Origin: Bacillota bacterium
GTDB taxonomy: Bacteria; Bacillota; Clostridia; Acetivibrionales; DSM-1351
Direction: 5' to 3'
Length of the DNA stretch: 50,357 bases
Assembly (NCBI GenBank): GCA_023436485.1
Contig: JAEZIU010000235.1
Coordinates: 1 to 50,357, forward strand
The translations under genes were made by a program, and so were the position numbers. Under the pieces are notes generated by a model, which saw only the letters and a list, made by a program, of their open reading frames with translations, had not been told where the DNA came from and did no database searches. This document shows, one piece after another, positions 15,462 through 24,249 of this stretch. The first letter of the stretch is position 1. The number at the start of each line of letters is the position of its first letter.

Positions 15462-17456
15462 TTATTTTAATACTTTATTGTAATAATTTGTTTCTAATAT
15501 TTTTGCAGAGTAAGTAAACATGTTTTTTACACGTTGTGAAATATCTTCCCTGTATTGTATGTTCACAGATTCTTTTGTTTCTCCCTCTGCTAAAATAAAT
15601 TTACCATTCTTTGAATTGTAACGTGCTTTATCCGTAAGCCAGCTCCAGTTTGAGAACACAACAAGTGGTGGTGCATCTGAAAGTATATCTCTTCCCATAA
15701 GCAATCTGGAGTCATATTCCACACCCATAAGATTTGATAACGTTGGCAATATATCAAGACTGGAACAGGGCTTGTTTATTTCTTCAGATTTTATCCCTTT
15801 TGACCATAATATAAATATTCCCTTGTAAAGTTCGAAGTTTGTTTCCACACGATGTCCTGCAAGTTCACTTATTTCGCTGTTTTTGAGTCCGTACGGATAG
15901 TGATCGGGGCTTATAGCAATAAGTGTGTCCTCTGCAAGTCCTGATTTTTCAAGTCTGGAAATTAACTCCCCCATAGCCCTGTCGAATTCAATATTACAAG
16001 CAAGATAAGCTTTTACTGAAGAAGAATATGGCAGGTCTTTGACAAGCTCCCTATTTTTTTGGGCCATAGCATTTCCGTTAAAGGTATACATCAAGTGTCC
16101 GCTGACAGTCATATAGTATGTGTGAAAAGGTGTTTTCCCTATATAGTCATCTGTAGTCTTCTGAATCATTTCAAGGTCTGATTCCGGCCAGGATTTTGTC
16201 ATTTCCAATCCATTACCAACGGCTTTAAAAGCATATCCCATATTGGGGTGGGATACGTCTCGGTGATAGTAGGTGTAAGAATGGTCATGATATGCACGTG
16301 TACCATATCCAAGTTTTTTCAGTTGGTTTCCCATGCAGAACGGCATATAGTTTCTACCGGAAACATAGAAGCTCCATATTCCGGCTTTTGGTATCAGTGA
16401 GTTGCAAGCTACATATTCTCCGTCAGATGTACTTACTCCCCATATAGGCGTGTAGAAATTGTTAAATCTGAAACCTTCCTGGGACATTTTGTACAGTGTC
16501 GGTGTCAAATCCTTGTTTACCACATACGGCGAAAATCCCTCAGCAGTTACCATTATCAGGTTTTTACCCTTGAACATTCCGGAGTATTTATTTTTTTTAG
16601 TCGGTTTGACAGATTTAAAGTACCTGTGCATTGAAGTAATAGTTGGGTTATTTTCACTTGCAATAAGTTTGTCAAAATCAAGGTTAATTACATTGTAATC
16701 ATTATTTATTACAGATGTTGGCTGTTGGTGCTTATTAACTTTGGCATCAGCGATTTGTAAGTTCTGTTCCTTTTTTACGGTATAATTTTCGGAATTATCG
16801 GGACTTTTAAATCCAAATACAAGGTGCTTCACATCCAAACGTGAAGTTGTTAGCATACCAAATCTGTTTACAGACAAGTCAGGTATTATTGCCTTTGAAT
16901 AAAGAAATTCCGTACTTAGCTCACCATTATCAGATACAGAAACTATTATCGTTGATGTTATTTGAATACACACCATTATAGCAGCCAGACACACTTTGCT
17001 TTTAATTGAAGTCTTCCCCATAGGTAATACTTTTTTTGCAAGTCCAATCAACAACAAAGGTAATAACAAAAAGAGTATGGCTGCGGCCTTTCCTTTTATT
17101 GCAGCAAGAGCCTCCTGCCAGAACTGAAGAACCTGCCCCGTTCCATTTAATGAATATACCGCCAGAAATGTATTAAATATCTGATAATAAACAATTTGAA
17201 CTATATATACAAACGTTAGAAATACAGTTAGGACTACAGATATAATTCTGTTAACTCTGCTATAGAACAAACTGCATACTAAATACAGCAATATCCCTGC
17301 CGGGATTGAAAATAACACAATATATACTAAACCGATGTTAAACAGCTCTTTAAATACGGCTATTTTAAATACTGACTCAAGATATATTATAGATATAGGA
17401 AAAAACAATATTGAGCCATAATATTGTAAGCGGGCTATTTTTTTATCCACATACAT
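15462..17456 (-). CDS. LTA synthase family membrane sulfatase-fold enzyme
   Basis: The 664-residue protein has five N-terminal helices (about 13-30, 36-63, 70-98, 125-140, 155-175), a linker, and an extracellular alkaline-phosphatase-like domain from about 295. Key residues are metal ligand E306 in TAEGFS, nucleophile T343 in GVSTSDGEY, and ISPDHYPYG. The family transfers glycerol-phosphate from phosphatidylglycerol to build polyglycerol-phosphate teichoic acid; other members act as phosphoglycerol transferases on other glycans. The threonine nucleophile separates it from true sulfatases. It stands alone, with about 240 nt of trpP leader downstream. Whether it makes LTA or modifies another polymer cannot be told. 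Confidence 0.88.
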   Translation of the reverse strand: MYVDKKIARLQYYGSILFFPISIIYLESVFKIAVFKELFNIGLVYIVLFSIPAGILLYLVCSLFYSRVNRIISVVLTVFLTFVYIVQIVYYQIFNTFLAVYSLNGTGQVLQFWQEALAAIKGKAAAILFLLLPLLLIGLAKKVLPMGKTSIKSKVCLAAIMVCIQITSTIIVSVSDNGELSTEFLYSKAIIPDLSVNRFGMLTTSRLDVKHLVFGFKSPDNSENYTVKKEQNLQIADAKVNKHQQPTSVINNDYNVINLDFDKLIASENNPTITSMHRYFKSVKPTKKNKYSGMFKGKNLIMVTAEGFSPYVVNKDLTPTLYKMSQEGFRFNNFYTPIWGVSTSDGEYVACNSLIPKAGIWSFYVSGRNYMPFCMGNQLKKLGYGTRAYHDHSYTYYHRDVSHPNMGYAFKAVGNGLEMTKSWPESDLEMIQKTTDDYIGKTPFHTYYMTVSGHLMYTFNGNAMAQKNRELVKDLPYSSSVKAYLACNIEFDRAMGELISRLEKSGLAEDTLIAISPDHYPYGLKNSEISELAGHRVETNFELYKGIFILWSKGIKSEEINKPCSSLDILPTLSNLMGVEYDSRLLMGRDILSDAPPLVVFSNWSWLTDKARYNSKNGKFILAEGETKESVNIQYREDISQRVKNMFTYSAKILETNYYNKVLK

Positions 17457-17581
17457 TCCTACTCTCTAATAAATTTGTGATAGCATCTTGTACATTTATT
17501 ATCAGTAAATCCGCTGACAATATGAATGTCGGTGTAGTTTTTTTATTGGAACTTATGGGTTGTTATGCCTTTTAACGCCCT

Positions 17582-18163
17582 TTATTTTCCTTCTATAAAA
17601 TATGTAGCTTCCATGTCTGCCGTACACAATGCAAATGCCAGCGGAAATTGCTCAAATGCATCTCCTATGCATCTCTTATCTTCACAGCCCGAAAAGCCCA
17701 TGTGATATCGTATTGCAAATGCTTCTTCCCTGGTCAGCTTCATAAACCCGGTTATTATGTATACTGATTTTTCACCGTGTCCATAAGGCAGCCTGTCATC
17801 ATACTCATAAGTTGGAACTGTCTGCCAAACACCACGTTCGTCCTTAACATTACGTGTTCCCGGCTTGTAACAGTTTATTTTACATAAATCATGTAATAGT
17901 GCGGATATTGCAATGGTTTCTGAATCGTAGTTTAATCCATAAATATCCTTTACTCTTGTTCTTGAAAGATAATCAACCAAACATTCATATACGTTTATAC
18001 TATGTTCAACCAGACCACCTTCGTAAGAACCGTGGAACCTTGTACTTGCCGGGGCTGTAAAGAAATCACTTGATTTGGACAGCATATATTCCAGAAGTTT
18101 GTCGGCCCCGTCACGTTTAATGTATGTATTATATAATTCAATATACCTATCTCTTAAATTCAT
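17582..18163 (-). CDS. HD-domain metal-dependent phosphohydrolase
   Basis: The 193-residue protein has HD ligands H54 (GLVEHSINVYE), the H91-D92 pair (SALLHDLCKINCY), a second histidine cluster in PYGHGEKSV, and a final Asp in CTADMEATY. This is the small stand-alone HD hydrolase type found widely in Firmicutes and phages, often annotated as nucleotidyl hydrolase. Substrate unknown. It is monocistronic by appearance, with gaps of over 100 nt on both sides. Confidence 0.82.
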   Translation of the reverse strand: MNLRDRYIELYNTYIKRDGADKLLEYMLSKSSDFFTAPASTRFHGSYEGGLVEHSINVYECLVDYLSRTRVKDIYGLNYDSETIAISALLHDLCKINCYKPGTRNVKDERGVWQTVPTYEYDDRLPYGHGEKSVYIITGFMKLTREEAFAIRYHMGFSGCEDKRCIGDAFEQFPLAFALCTADMEATYFIEGK

Positions 18164-18257
18164 ATGTAACCCCTCAGTTGGATAATTTCTATTATTAAAA
18201 ACAGTTAACGGCTATCTTATTATAATATTTTTATAAGAATCAAAACAAGAGTAAGTT

Positions 18258-18305
18258 TTAAAAAAGCTGTACAGTACCTGAACCTCAGGAAAAACTGTAC
18301 AGCTT
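18258..18305 (-). terminator. Rho-independent terminator of the dockerin-inhibitor pair
   Basis: Perfect 12-bp arms AAGCTGTACAGT (18264-18275) and ACTGTACAGCTT (18294-18305), with U6 following on the minus strand. It lies about 35 nt after the stop at 18341. Confidence 0.9.
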
Positions 18306-18340
18306 CATAGATGTAATTTTTTAATTGTTGTTCTTCTTCG

Positions 18341-19282
18341 TTAAACTATATTTATCTGGCATTCAACCTTCTGAGAAAATGGTGTCCCGGTAAATACAAA
18401 GTTATAACTTCCCGGTTTTATTGCGGTGAATGTCCAAACATTTAAGTACATGGAATCAGCCGAATTTGGGTGCTCATCCAATATCTCTTTTGAGAGTAAC
18501 ATGAATGGCATTTCTTCAGGAATGGCGTATTTCCATGAATACCCTGCAATTCCTCCACCAATCATTGCTATTTTAAATGTATCACCTTGATTTACGTTTA
18601 TTACTGTACCATTTACAGTACTTACATATATATCACATTTAACGGTCTTCAGAGGTTCCACGTCAGTTTCCCAAGGCCGCCTGTAATTAAACTGAATTGT
18701 ATACTTACCCGGCATTAATGCATTAAATGTCCATACCTTTTGAACAGGCGTACCTACAAGATTGGGAGTAAAACAATAGCTGTCTTCTGAAATCAATGTA
18801 GCTGCAGCAGCATCCGATATGACATAATCCCACTGATAACCTGTTGACCCATTTTCCTCTAGTATTATTTGAAAAGTATCATTAAGGAAAGGATACATAG
18901 TACTGTTGTCACCGGTACTTGGATAATTTGTTTTAACAGGGAACGTTCTTATCTCTCCGGTCATGAACTTTCCCATTATTGATAAATCTAAAGAATTAAC
19001 ATCCTCATCACCATTTAAATCCGCTGCTTTCATATTTACTGTATCCGGTGCAATTGTCCCCAGTAATACCATTTTCATTTTTGCATAGTCAATAGAATCG
19101 ACCCTGTTATCATTATTGAGATCTCCGAAAAGTGTATAGCTACTCGCCACTCCATCGTCTGTAATTGATGTTTCTGCATTTACTTCGGTAAGAGTAATTA
19201 CGCTTAAAAACATAGCTACAGACATAAAAGCTGCAATGCACCTTTTTACTCTACTTGCCACCCATGTACAATCTTTTTTCAT
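18341..19282 (-). CDS. Secreted cellulosomal protease inhibitor: dockerin + two chagasin-like domains
   Basis: The 313-residue protein has a signal peptide (SRVKRCIAAFM core, likely cut near VNA|ET, residue 36). A type I dockerin at about 50-112 has two calcium loops, DLNNDNRVDSID and DLNGDEDVNSLD. Two chagasin-like (I42) modules follow. Module 1 (about 130-220) has the cysteine-protease-binding loops NGSTGYQW and RRPWE; module 2 (about 226-313) has the degenerate GGGIAGYSW and no RPW loop. Chagasins block papain-type proteases, so it may protect the cellulosome. The ATG at 19282 is 8 nt from GGAGG and preferred over the one at 19288. It is a tandem paralog of the gene at 19338. Confidence 0.88.
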   Translation of the reverse strand: MKKDCTWVASRVKRCIAAFMSVAMFLSVITLTEVNAETSITDDGVASSYTLFGDLNNDNRVDSIDYAKMKMVLLGTIAPDTVNMKAADLNGDEDVNSLDLSIMGKFMTGEIRTFPVKTNYPSTGDNSTMYPFLNDTFQIILEENGSTGYQWDYVISDAAAATLISEDSYCFTPNLVGTPVQKVWTFNALMPGKYTIQFNYRRPWETDVEPLKTVKCDIYVSTVNGTVINVNQGDTFKIAMIGGGIAGYSWKYAIPEEMPFMLLSKEILDEHPNSADSMYLNVWTFTAIKPGSYNFVFTGTPFSQKVECQINIV

Positions 19283-19337
19283 TAACATTTCCTCCTTTTA
19301 TTTGCTATTTTCAAATCATCAGGATCTTCCATGCACA

Positions 19338-20288
19338 TTAAACTACATTTATATTGAATTCCGCACCATTTGAAAACAATGAGCTTCCTTTAAATATAAG
19401 CTTATAGCTTCCGGGTTTAACTGCAGTGAATGTCCACTCTGTTAAATTTTGGGCATCAGGTATACCCGGGTGATCCTCAAAAACTTCTTTATTGAGCAAA
19501 CAAATTGCTGTTTCATCAGAATTGGAATAATTCCAAGTACCACCAAATATTCCTCCACCAACTAGTGCTATGTTAAATGAATCACCTTGTTTTACATTTA
19601 TTGTACGCCCAACATCACTTACATATATATCGTATTTAAAGGTTCCCAGCGGTTCCACATCTGTTTCCCATGGCCGCCTGTATGTAAACTGAATTGTATG
19701 CTTGCCCGGCTTAACTGCTTTAAAAGTCCATACCTTTTGGACAGGCGTACCGATAAGATTTGGAGAAAAGCAATAGCTGTCTACCGAAATCAAACTAGCT
19801 GCATCGGCATCAGATATGACATAATCCCACTGATAACCTGTCGACCCGTTTTCCTTTAAAGATATTTGAAATGTATCTAAGGAATCACTAAGAAAGAGAT
19901 ACGTACTACTGTTATCGGAGGTACTTGGATATCTTGTTTCAACAGGGAAGGTTCTTATATCTCCAATGAGTAATTTTTTTATTAATGCTAAGTCTAATGA
20001 ATTAACATCCCCATCACCATTCAAATCTGCCGCTTTCATATTTACTGTACCAGAATCGGTTGTTCCCAATAATATTATTTTCATTTTTGCATAATCAAGA
20101 GAATCGACCTTATTATCACTATTGAGATCTCCGAAAAGTGTATAACTTCTCACCACTCCATCACCAGTACTTGATGCTTCTGCATTTACTTCGGCAAGAG
20201 CAATTACGCTTAAAAACATAGCTACAGCCATAAAAGCTGCAATGCACCTTTTTACTCTACTTGTCACCCATGTAAAATCAGTTTTCAT
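19338..20288 (-). CDS. Secreted cellulosomal protease inhibitor paralog: dockerin + two chagasin-like domains
   Basis: The 316-residue protein has the same order as its downstream neighbour: a signal peptide (TSRVKRCIAAFMAVAMFLS), a dockerin (DLNSDNKVDSLD and DLNGDGDVNSLD), chagasin module 1 with NGSTGYQW and RRPWE, and module 2 with GGGIFGGTW, where the TGY core is lost. Signal peptide, dockerin and module 1 are close to the paralog while module 2 differs more, suggesting a duplication followed by divergence of target range. A longer frame starts at 20348, but GGAGG 8 nt before the ATG at 20288 and the signal-peptide N-terminus decide the start. It is first in a two-gene operon with its own strong promoter. 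Confidence 0.88.
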   Translation of the reverse strand: MKTDFTWVTSRVKRCIAAFMAVAMFLSVIALAEVNAEASSTGDGVVRSYTLFGDLNSDNKVDSLDYAKMKIILLGTTDSGTVNMKAADLNGDGDVNSLDLALIKKLLIGDIRTFPVETRYPSTSDNSSTYLFLSDSLDTFQISLKENGSTGYQWDYVISDADAASLISVDSYCFSPNLIGTPVQKVWTFKAVKPGKHTIQFTYRRPWETDVEPLGTFKYDIYVSDVGRTINVKQGDSFNIALVGGGIFGGTWNYSNSDETAICLLNKEVFEDHPGIPDAQNLTEWTFTAVKPGSYKLIFKGSSLFSNGAEFNINVV

Positions 20289-20412
20289 TAATATTTCCTC
20301 CTTACATAATCTATTTTTCAAACCTTCTTGTTTTATCTTATATATCAAAAGATTTTACAAAAAAGTGATATAGATTAGGTTACTTAATTTGGGAAATATG
20401 GTTTGTATATAC

Positions 20413-20441
20413 ATTATAGTAAATAGGACAACAAAAGTCAA
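20413..20441 (-). promoter_or_regulatory. Sigma-A promoter of the dockerin-inhibitor operon
   Basis: TTGACT (20436-20441), 17-nt spacer, TATAAT (20413-20418): nearly consensus. It leaves a leader of about 120 nt before the ATG at 20288. Confidence 0.85.
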
Positions 20442-20502
20442 TTTTCTTTTAGGCCGTTCAGGAAAATTATTTGTACCAAACCGTATATCCAACACCAATC
20501 AT

Positions 20503-21444
20503 TTACAAAAGTGAAATGATAATAATTATTAAAAAATATAGTGTCATATAATTACTGGAATAGTTAGTCATTACACCTAATTTCAAAGGCTTGGAACCTG
20601 AATTTTTTGTTTTTACAAATTTTCGTATCCCCCAAGATAATGGAATATAGGGAATTAAAATAGACCAATTGATAAGGTCTTTTATTGAATCTCCTCTCCA
20701 TGGTTCTAAAAGGAATAATTCAATTAAAACAGGTATAATTCCACAAGAGATTATTAATAATAATGCTCCTGAAACACCAATAATTTCTGAATAGCAACGT
20801 TGCTCAACACCACTAATCTGATGAGGCCAGAATGTTTTTCTACTAAACTCAAAGGTAAGATAAACAATCACAAAAGCACATAATGGTCCTATAGATGCAA
20901 TACTTGGAGAAACATGATGATTTGTAAAAAAGGAAAAACATATATATACATTTAATAAAATGTTAATCGGATATGAAAATGCCATGTTAATAAAAAGATT
21001 ATTCTTTATCTTATCAGATCTTTTTTCTATAAAAACCAATAATAAACTATAAATAATGTCAATTGATATAATTAACAATAATACTTTAGATAAATAAAAA
21101 TTTATTACTGTCAATATTATTATTGAAGAAATTATATAAATGTACAGTTCCTTCCGAGTCACTTCCCCTGTCACTAAAGGACGGGATTTGTTATACTTCA
21201 TATCATACTCATAATCTTTGATTTCATCTACTACTCTAAAGAAAAAAAGCATAATGAATACACTTGAAATTTCCAGTAGTAATTCCAAGTCAATATTCAG
21301 ATAGGAAGTATTGTTTGCTAAAATCAATAAGCATTCCAAGGATAAAAACCAAAACAAAGTATAAAAAAAATGTAAAAAGGGCTTAAAAGCCTTGAAATTA
21401 AAATTAATAAATCGATTTATATATCCTTTTTTAATATTATCCAT
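20503..21444 (-). CDS. UbiA-superfamily membrane prenyltransferase
   Basis: The 313-residue protein has about eight or nine helices. The first Asp-rich motif is D73-EIK-D77-YEY-D81 followed by NKSRPLVTG, matching the UbiA NDxxDxxxD...RPL pattern with N replaced by V/D. The second Asp motif is weak (EKRSDKIKN, about 160). UbiA enzymes move a prenyl group from a diphosphate to an aromatic or other acceptor within the membrane. It is the last gene of the biosynthetic operon, 40 nt behind a radical SAM gene, so it may prenylate the operon's product. A GAGG ribosome binding site precedes the ATG. Confidence 0.83.
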   Translation of the reverse strand: MDNIKKGYINRFINFNFKAFKPFLHFFYTLFWFLSLECLLILANNTSYLNIDLELLLEISSVFIMLFFFRVVDEIKDYEYDMKYNKSRPLVTGEVTRKELYIYIISSIIILTVINFYLSKVLLLIISIDIIYSLLLVFIEKRSDKIKNNLFINMAFSYPINILLNVYICFSFFTNHHVSPSIASIGPLCAFVIVYLTFEFSRKTFWPHQISGVEQRCYSEIIGVSGALLLIISCGIIPVLIELFLLEPWRGDSIKDLINWSILIPYIPLSWGIRKFVKTKNSGSKPLKLGVMTNYSSNYMTLYFLIIIIISLL

Positions 21445-21484
21445 ATAAATGACCTCTAATGTAATTAATATATGTACTATTTCA

Positions 21485-22879
21485 CTACTTTCTCAAAGGT
21501 AACACAGTGTATTTTCTTAACATAAAATAAGAACTACAAGCATAGATGAAGTCAAAAATTGGATTTGGCTTACACCTTGTTAATAATTTTATCAGTGGAG
21601 ATAGAAATTTAAATTTTATTGCAATAACGGAAAACTTATATAAATTTATAACCTCTTTTATCTCCTTTTGTTCAAGTACGCTATTAAAAATTTTATAATC
21701 GGCGTCGGCTAATTTCTGAACATTTTCAGCTTTCAAATATCCGTTCTTTATTGAGTATTCAGTAATATTTAACCCTGGATATGGATGGAATATTTGACAG
21801 CTGAAAGAAAATGGTTTTATTCTTCTGCACATCTCTATTGTTTCGTATGCATCTTTTAATGTTTCTCCAGGTAAACCAAACATCATGTATACAATGAGTT
21901 TGATTTTATACTTCTTAAGCAATTCCACCGTATTGTATATTTGAGTGTTCTTAATATTCTTGTGTAATACTTTATTTCGAATCTCTTCATTTCCAACTTC
22001 AATACCCATTCTTACTGAATGACATAAATTGGTTTCGGCTATAGCTTTAATTATATCCTCATCAGCAAGGTTAGCTCTTAAATTTAAAGTAAACGGAATA
22101 CTAATTCTCTTCTTATATTCTGCCAAAAAATCTATTGTCCACTTTTTATCTAGGTTAAAAGTACTATCTGCAAATGTAACAAGAGTTGTTTTGCATTTTT
22201 TTGAAAACTCCTCAATTTCATTAATCGCTCGGTCAATACTTTTCAAGCGAATTAGTTTCTTTTTATCTTCAAAATCATACAATTTGTTCCATTGGTGAAT
22301 AAAGCAGAAACTACAATCATAATAGCAACCACTCGAAACATTGAAATTGTAGTTCCTTTGATTTTGATAAATTGGATATTTTAAATATAACTCTCGATCT
22401 GGATACGGCAAAGTGTTTATATCCATCAACGGCCTTATAGGGTTTTTAAATATTTCTCCATATTTTTTGACATGAAGGTTTTTTATACCCGTATATGATT
22501 CTCCTTTATCTACTGCATTTGCCAGTTCCAATATTGAAGCTTCTCCTTCACCGATACTGATGATATCAATGCAATCATTAGTAATAAAATCCGGAAAATA
22601 TGTTGGATGCGGTCCTCCTGCGATAATAATACTGTTTATTTTCACTGCTTTAATACATGAGGCAATGTCTAAAACCCATTTACTGTATATGGTCATTACA
22701 GAAAAAGCAATAATATCCGGCTTATATTGAATAAGTTCATTAATTATTTCATCTTTATTATCACTAATAATCAAATCACAGCTATGTTTATGCAACTTCA
22801 GGTAAGCAGATATCTGCATAACACCTATATACTCCTGCTGCATTAGCTGTTTTTTTTGAATAAAAATTACTTTTGCCAT
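21485..22879 (-). CDS. B12-binding-domain radical SAM enzyme (first of two)
   Basis: The 464-residue protein has an N-terminal cobalamin-binding-type Rossmann domain (residues 1-130, with IIIAGGPHPTYFPD and ISIGEGEASILEL) and a radical SAM barrel with C185-x3-C189-x2-C192 (GCYYDCSFCFIH). The DxHxxG lower-ligand motif is absent, as in many class B methylases and cyclases. The family does methylation at unactivated carbon, ring contraction or cyclisation. The frame extends 15 nt upstream, but GGGAG before the ATG at 22879 favours MAKVIFIQ. It is 25 nt behind the acyltransferase gene. The reaction is unknown. Confidence 0.88.
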   Translation of the reverse strand: MAKVIFIQKKQLMQQEYIGVMQISAYLKLHKHSCDLIISDNKDEIINELIQYKPDIIAFSVMTIYSKWVLDIASCIKAVKINSIIIAGGPHPTYFPDFITNDCIDIISIGEGEASILELANAVDKGESYTGIKNLHVKKYGEIFKNPIRPLMDINTLPYPDRELYLKYPIYQNQRNYNFNVSSGCYYDCSFCFIHQWNKLYDFEDKKKLIRLKSIDRAINEIEEFSKKCKTTLVTFADSTFNLDKKWTIDFLAEYKKRISIPFTLNLRANLADEDIIKAIAETNLCHSVRMGIEVGNEEIRNKVLHKNIKNTQIYNTVELLKKYKIKLIVYMMFGLPGETLKDAYETIEMCRRIKPFSFSCQIFHPYPGLNITEYSIKNGYLKAENVQKLADADYKIFNSVLEQKEIKEVINLYKFSVIAIKFKFLSPLIKLLTRCKPNPIFDFIYACSSYFMLRKYTVLPLRK

Positions 22880-22919
22880 TATAGTCTCCCTCATTTTCTT
22901 TAATTAACTTGAAGTCATA

Positions 22920-24185
22920 TTACAATACTTTTGCTCTTTTAATAACTTCATTAATAACATCAAGAACTTCATCAGCCTGATAAATATCTTTTGAAAAGCT
23001 TAAGCTAATGGATAAGCAATTATTCAAAGTATGTAATTCAATAAGAATTGACTGACTTTTAAAATAGAATGAAATATTATCCACCATTTGTTTTATTAAA
23101 GGGTAATTTATCAATCCAAAATTGGAAAATCCAAATGGGGTTAGTTGATCAACCCGGCGATCCTCAAAACTTTTTCTACAATTGTCTATAATATCGGCTC
23201 GAATATTTTTTTCTTTGTAGCATATTCTTACAAGATTAGCAATACCATAAGGAATTCCTTTATTCTTTAATTCATATTGACGGCGTATCTGCTTATCAAT
23301 ATTAACATTTTTAAAGACTTGAATATTTAAATTCGACGTATAATTTCCAATCTCTTTATTCGATATGCCTAATTCTTTTCTCATGTCAAAAGGATAGGTA
23401 ATGCAAATCCGATCTTGATCTAAGTATTTTTCGTAAAGAAATTTGCACAGTATACTAGTTAAATACCCGCTGATTGTTTGTTTATTAAGCTTTGCATTTC
23501 TAAAAAACATAGATGTTTCTTTTTCATTAAAATTATATGTTTTAAATTCATACCTTTGTTTCTTATTAATGGAATAATCGTGCCGTAAACAATGAATACT
23601 TCTCCTGTAAAAATCCTTTCCTGCATTTTTTTGAAAGCTTGTTAAGTAACGTATTGCATTAACCATTGAAGAGACTTTATAGGGAATACGTTTTAAAAAA
23701 TTACATTTTTCAGCAGTTGGTATTGCCAGTAACCCAATACCCTTTTCTAGCTTTTTATCGAAAGCGTACCCCAACCATTCATTTAGCCAGTACAAAACCC
23801 CATATCCATTTGAATAAACATGGTTAACCGCAAAGACAATCTTCTTTTCATTTATTGGATAAAGCTTAATAGGTAAAGTATTATTAGTCGGTATGAAGAT
23901 TTTATAAACATCTTCTATTTTATGATAATTGGATAAACGTTTCTTTTCAATTTCAAACAAACAATCTAGTTCACGCTTGTTTATTGATTCCCAGTTTGCC
24001 TTATTTCCCTTAATAATAAATTTTCGTTGTAGATCCGTATTATCTTGAATGAATTGTTTATATGAAACAAATAGTCCACTCTTGTCATAGGTATTCTTGA
24101 ATTCTATCGAGCAATAAATATCATTCCCACCTGTAATATCTTCTGAACAATAAATAAAATATGCTGCAGTTAAACTAATATCCAT
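22920..24185 (-). CDS. Condensation-domain / PapA-like acyltransferase
   Basis: The 421-residue protein is of the chloramphenicol-acetyltransferase-like fold by one motif: N121-H122-VYS-N126-G127, which fits HHxxxDG of condensation domains with the catalytic second His kept and the structural Asp changed to Asn. The later block SISLSFSKDIYQADEVLDVI near the C-terminus is in keeping with the fold. Free-standing members (PapA5, alcohol O-acetyltransferases, wax ester synthases) esterify or amidate a carrier-bound or CoA-bound acyl group. In this operon it is a good candidate for product release or acylation. The start follows a run of G with ideal spacing. Confidence 0.65.
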   Translation of the reverse strand: MDISLTAAYFIYCSEDITGGNDIYCSIEFKNTYDKSGLFVSYKQFIQDNTDLQRKFIIKGNKANWESINKRELDCLFEIEKKRLSNYHKIEDVYKIFIPTNNTLPIKLYPINEKKIVFAVNHVYSNGYGVLYWLNEWLGYAFDKKLEKGIGLLAIPTAEKCNFLKRIPYKVSSMVNAIRYLTSFQKNAGKDFYRRSIHCLRHDYSINKKQRYEFKTYNFNEKETSMFFRNAKLNKQTISGYLTSILCKFLYEKYLDQDRICITYPFDMRKELGISNKEIGNYTSNLNIQVFKNVNIDKQIRRQYELKNKGIPYGIANLVRICYKEKNIRADIIDNCRKSFEDRRVDQLTPFGFSNFGLINYPLIKQMVDNISFYFKSQSILIELHTLNNCLSISLSFSKDIYQADEVLDVINEVIKRAKVL

Positions 24186-24249
24186 GAATTTAACCCCCCC
24201 AATGATTCGTTGCTAAAATAATTGCTAAAATTAGTAATGGTTCATACAA

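Noticed and set aside
20498..20520. 7-bp repeat at the end of the biosynthetic operon as a terminator
   Set aside because: ATCATTT/AAATGAT is weak, AT-only but for one pair, overlaps the stop codon and lacks a U-run.
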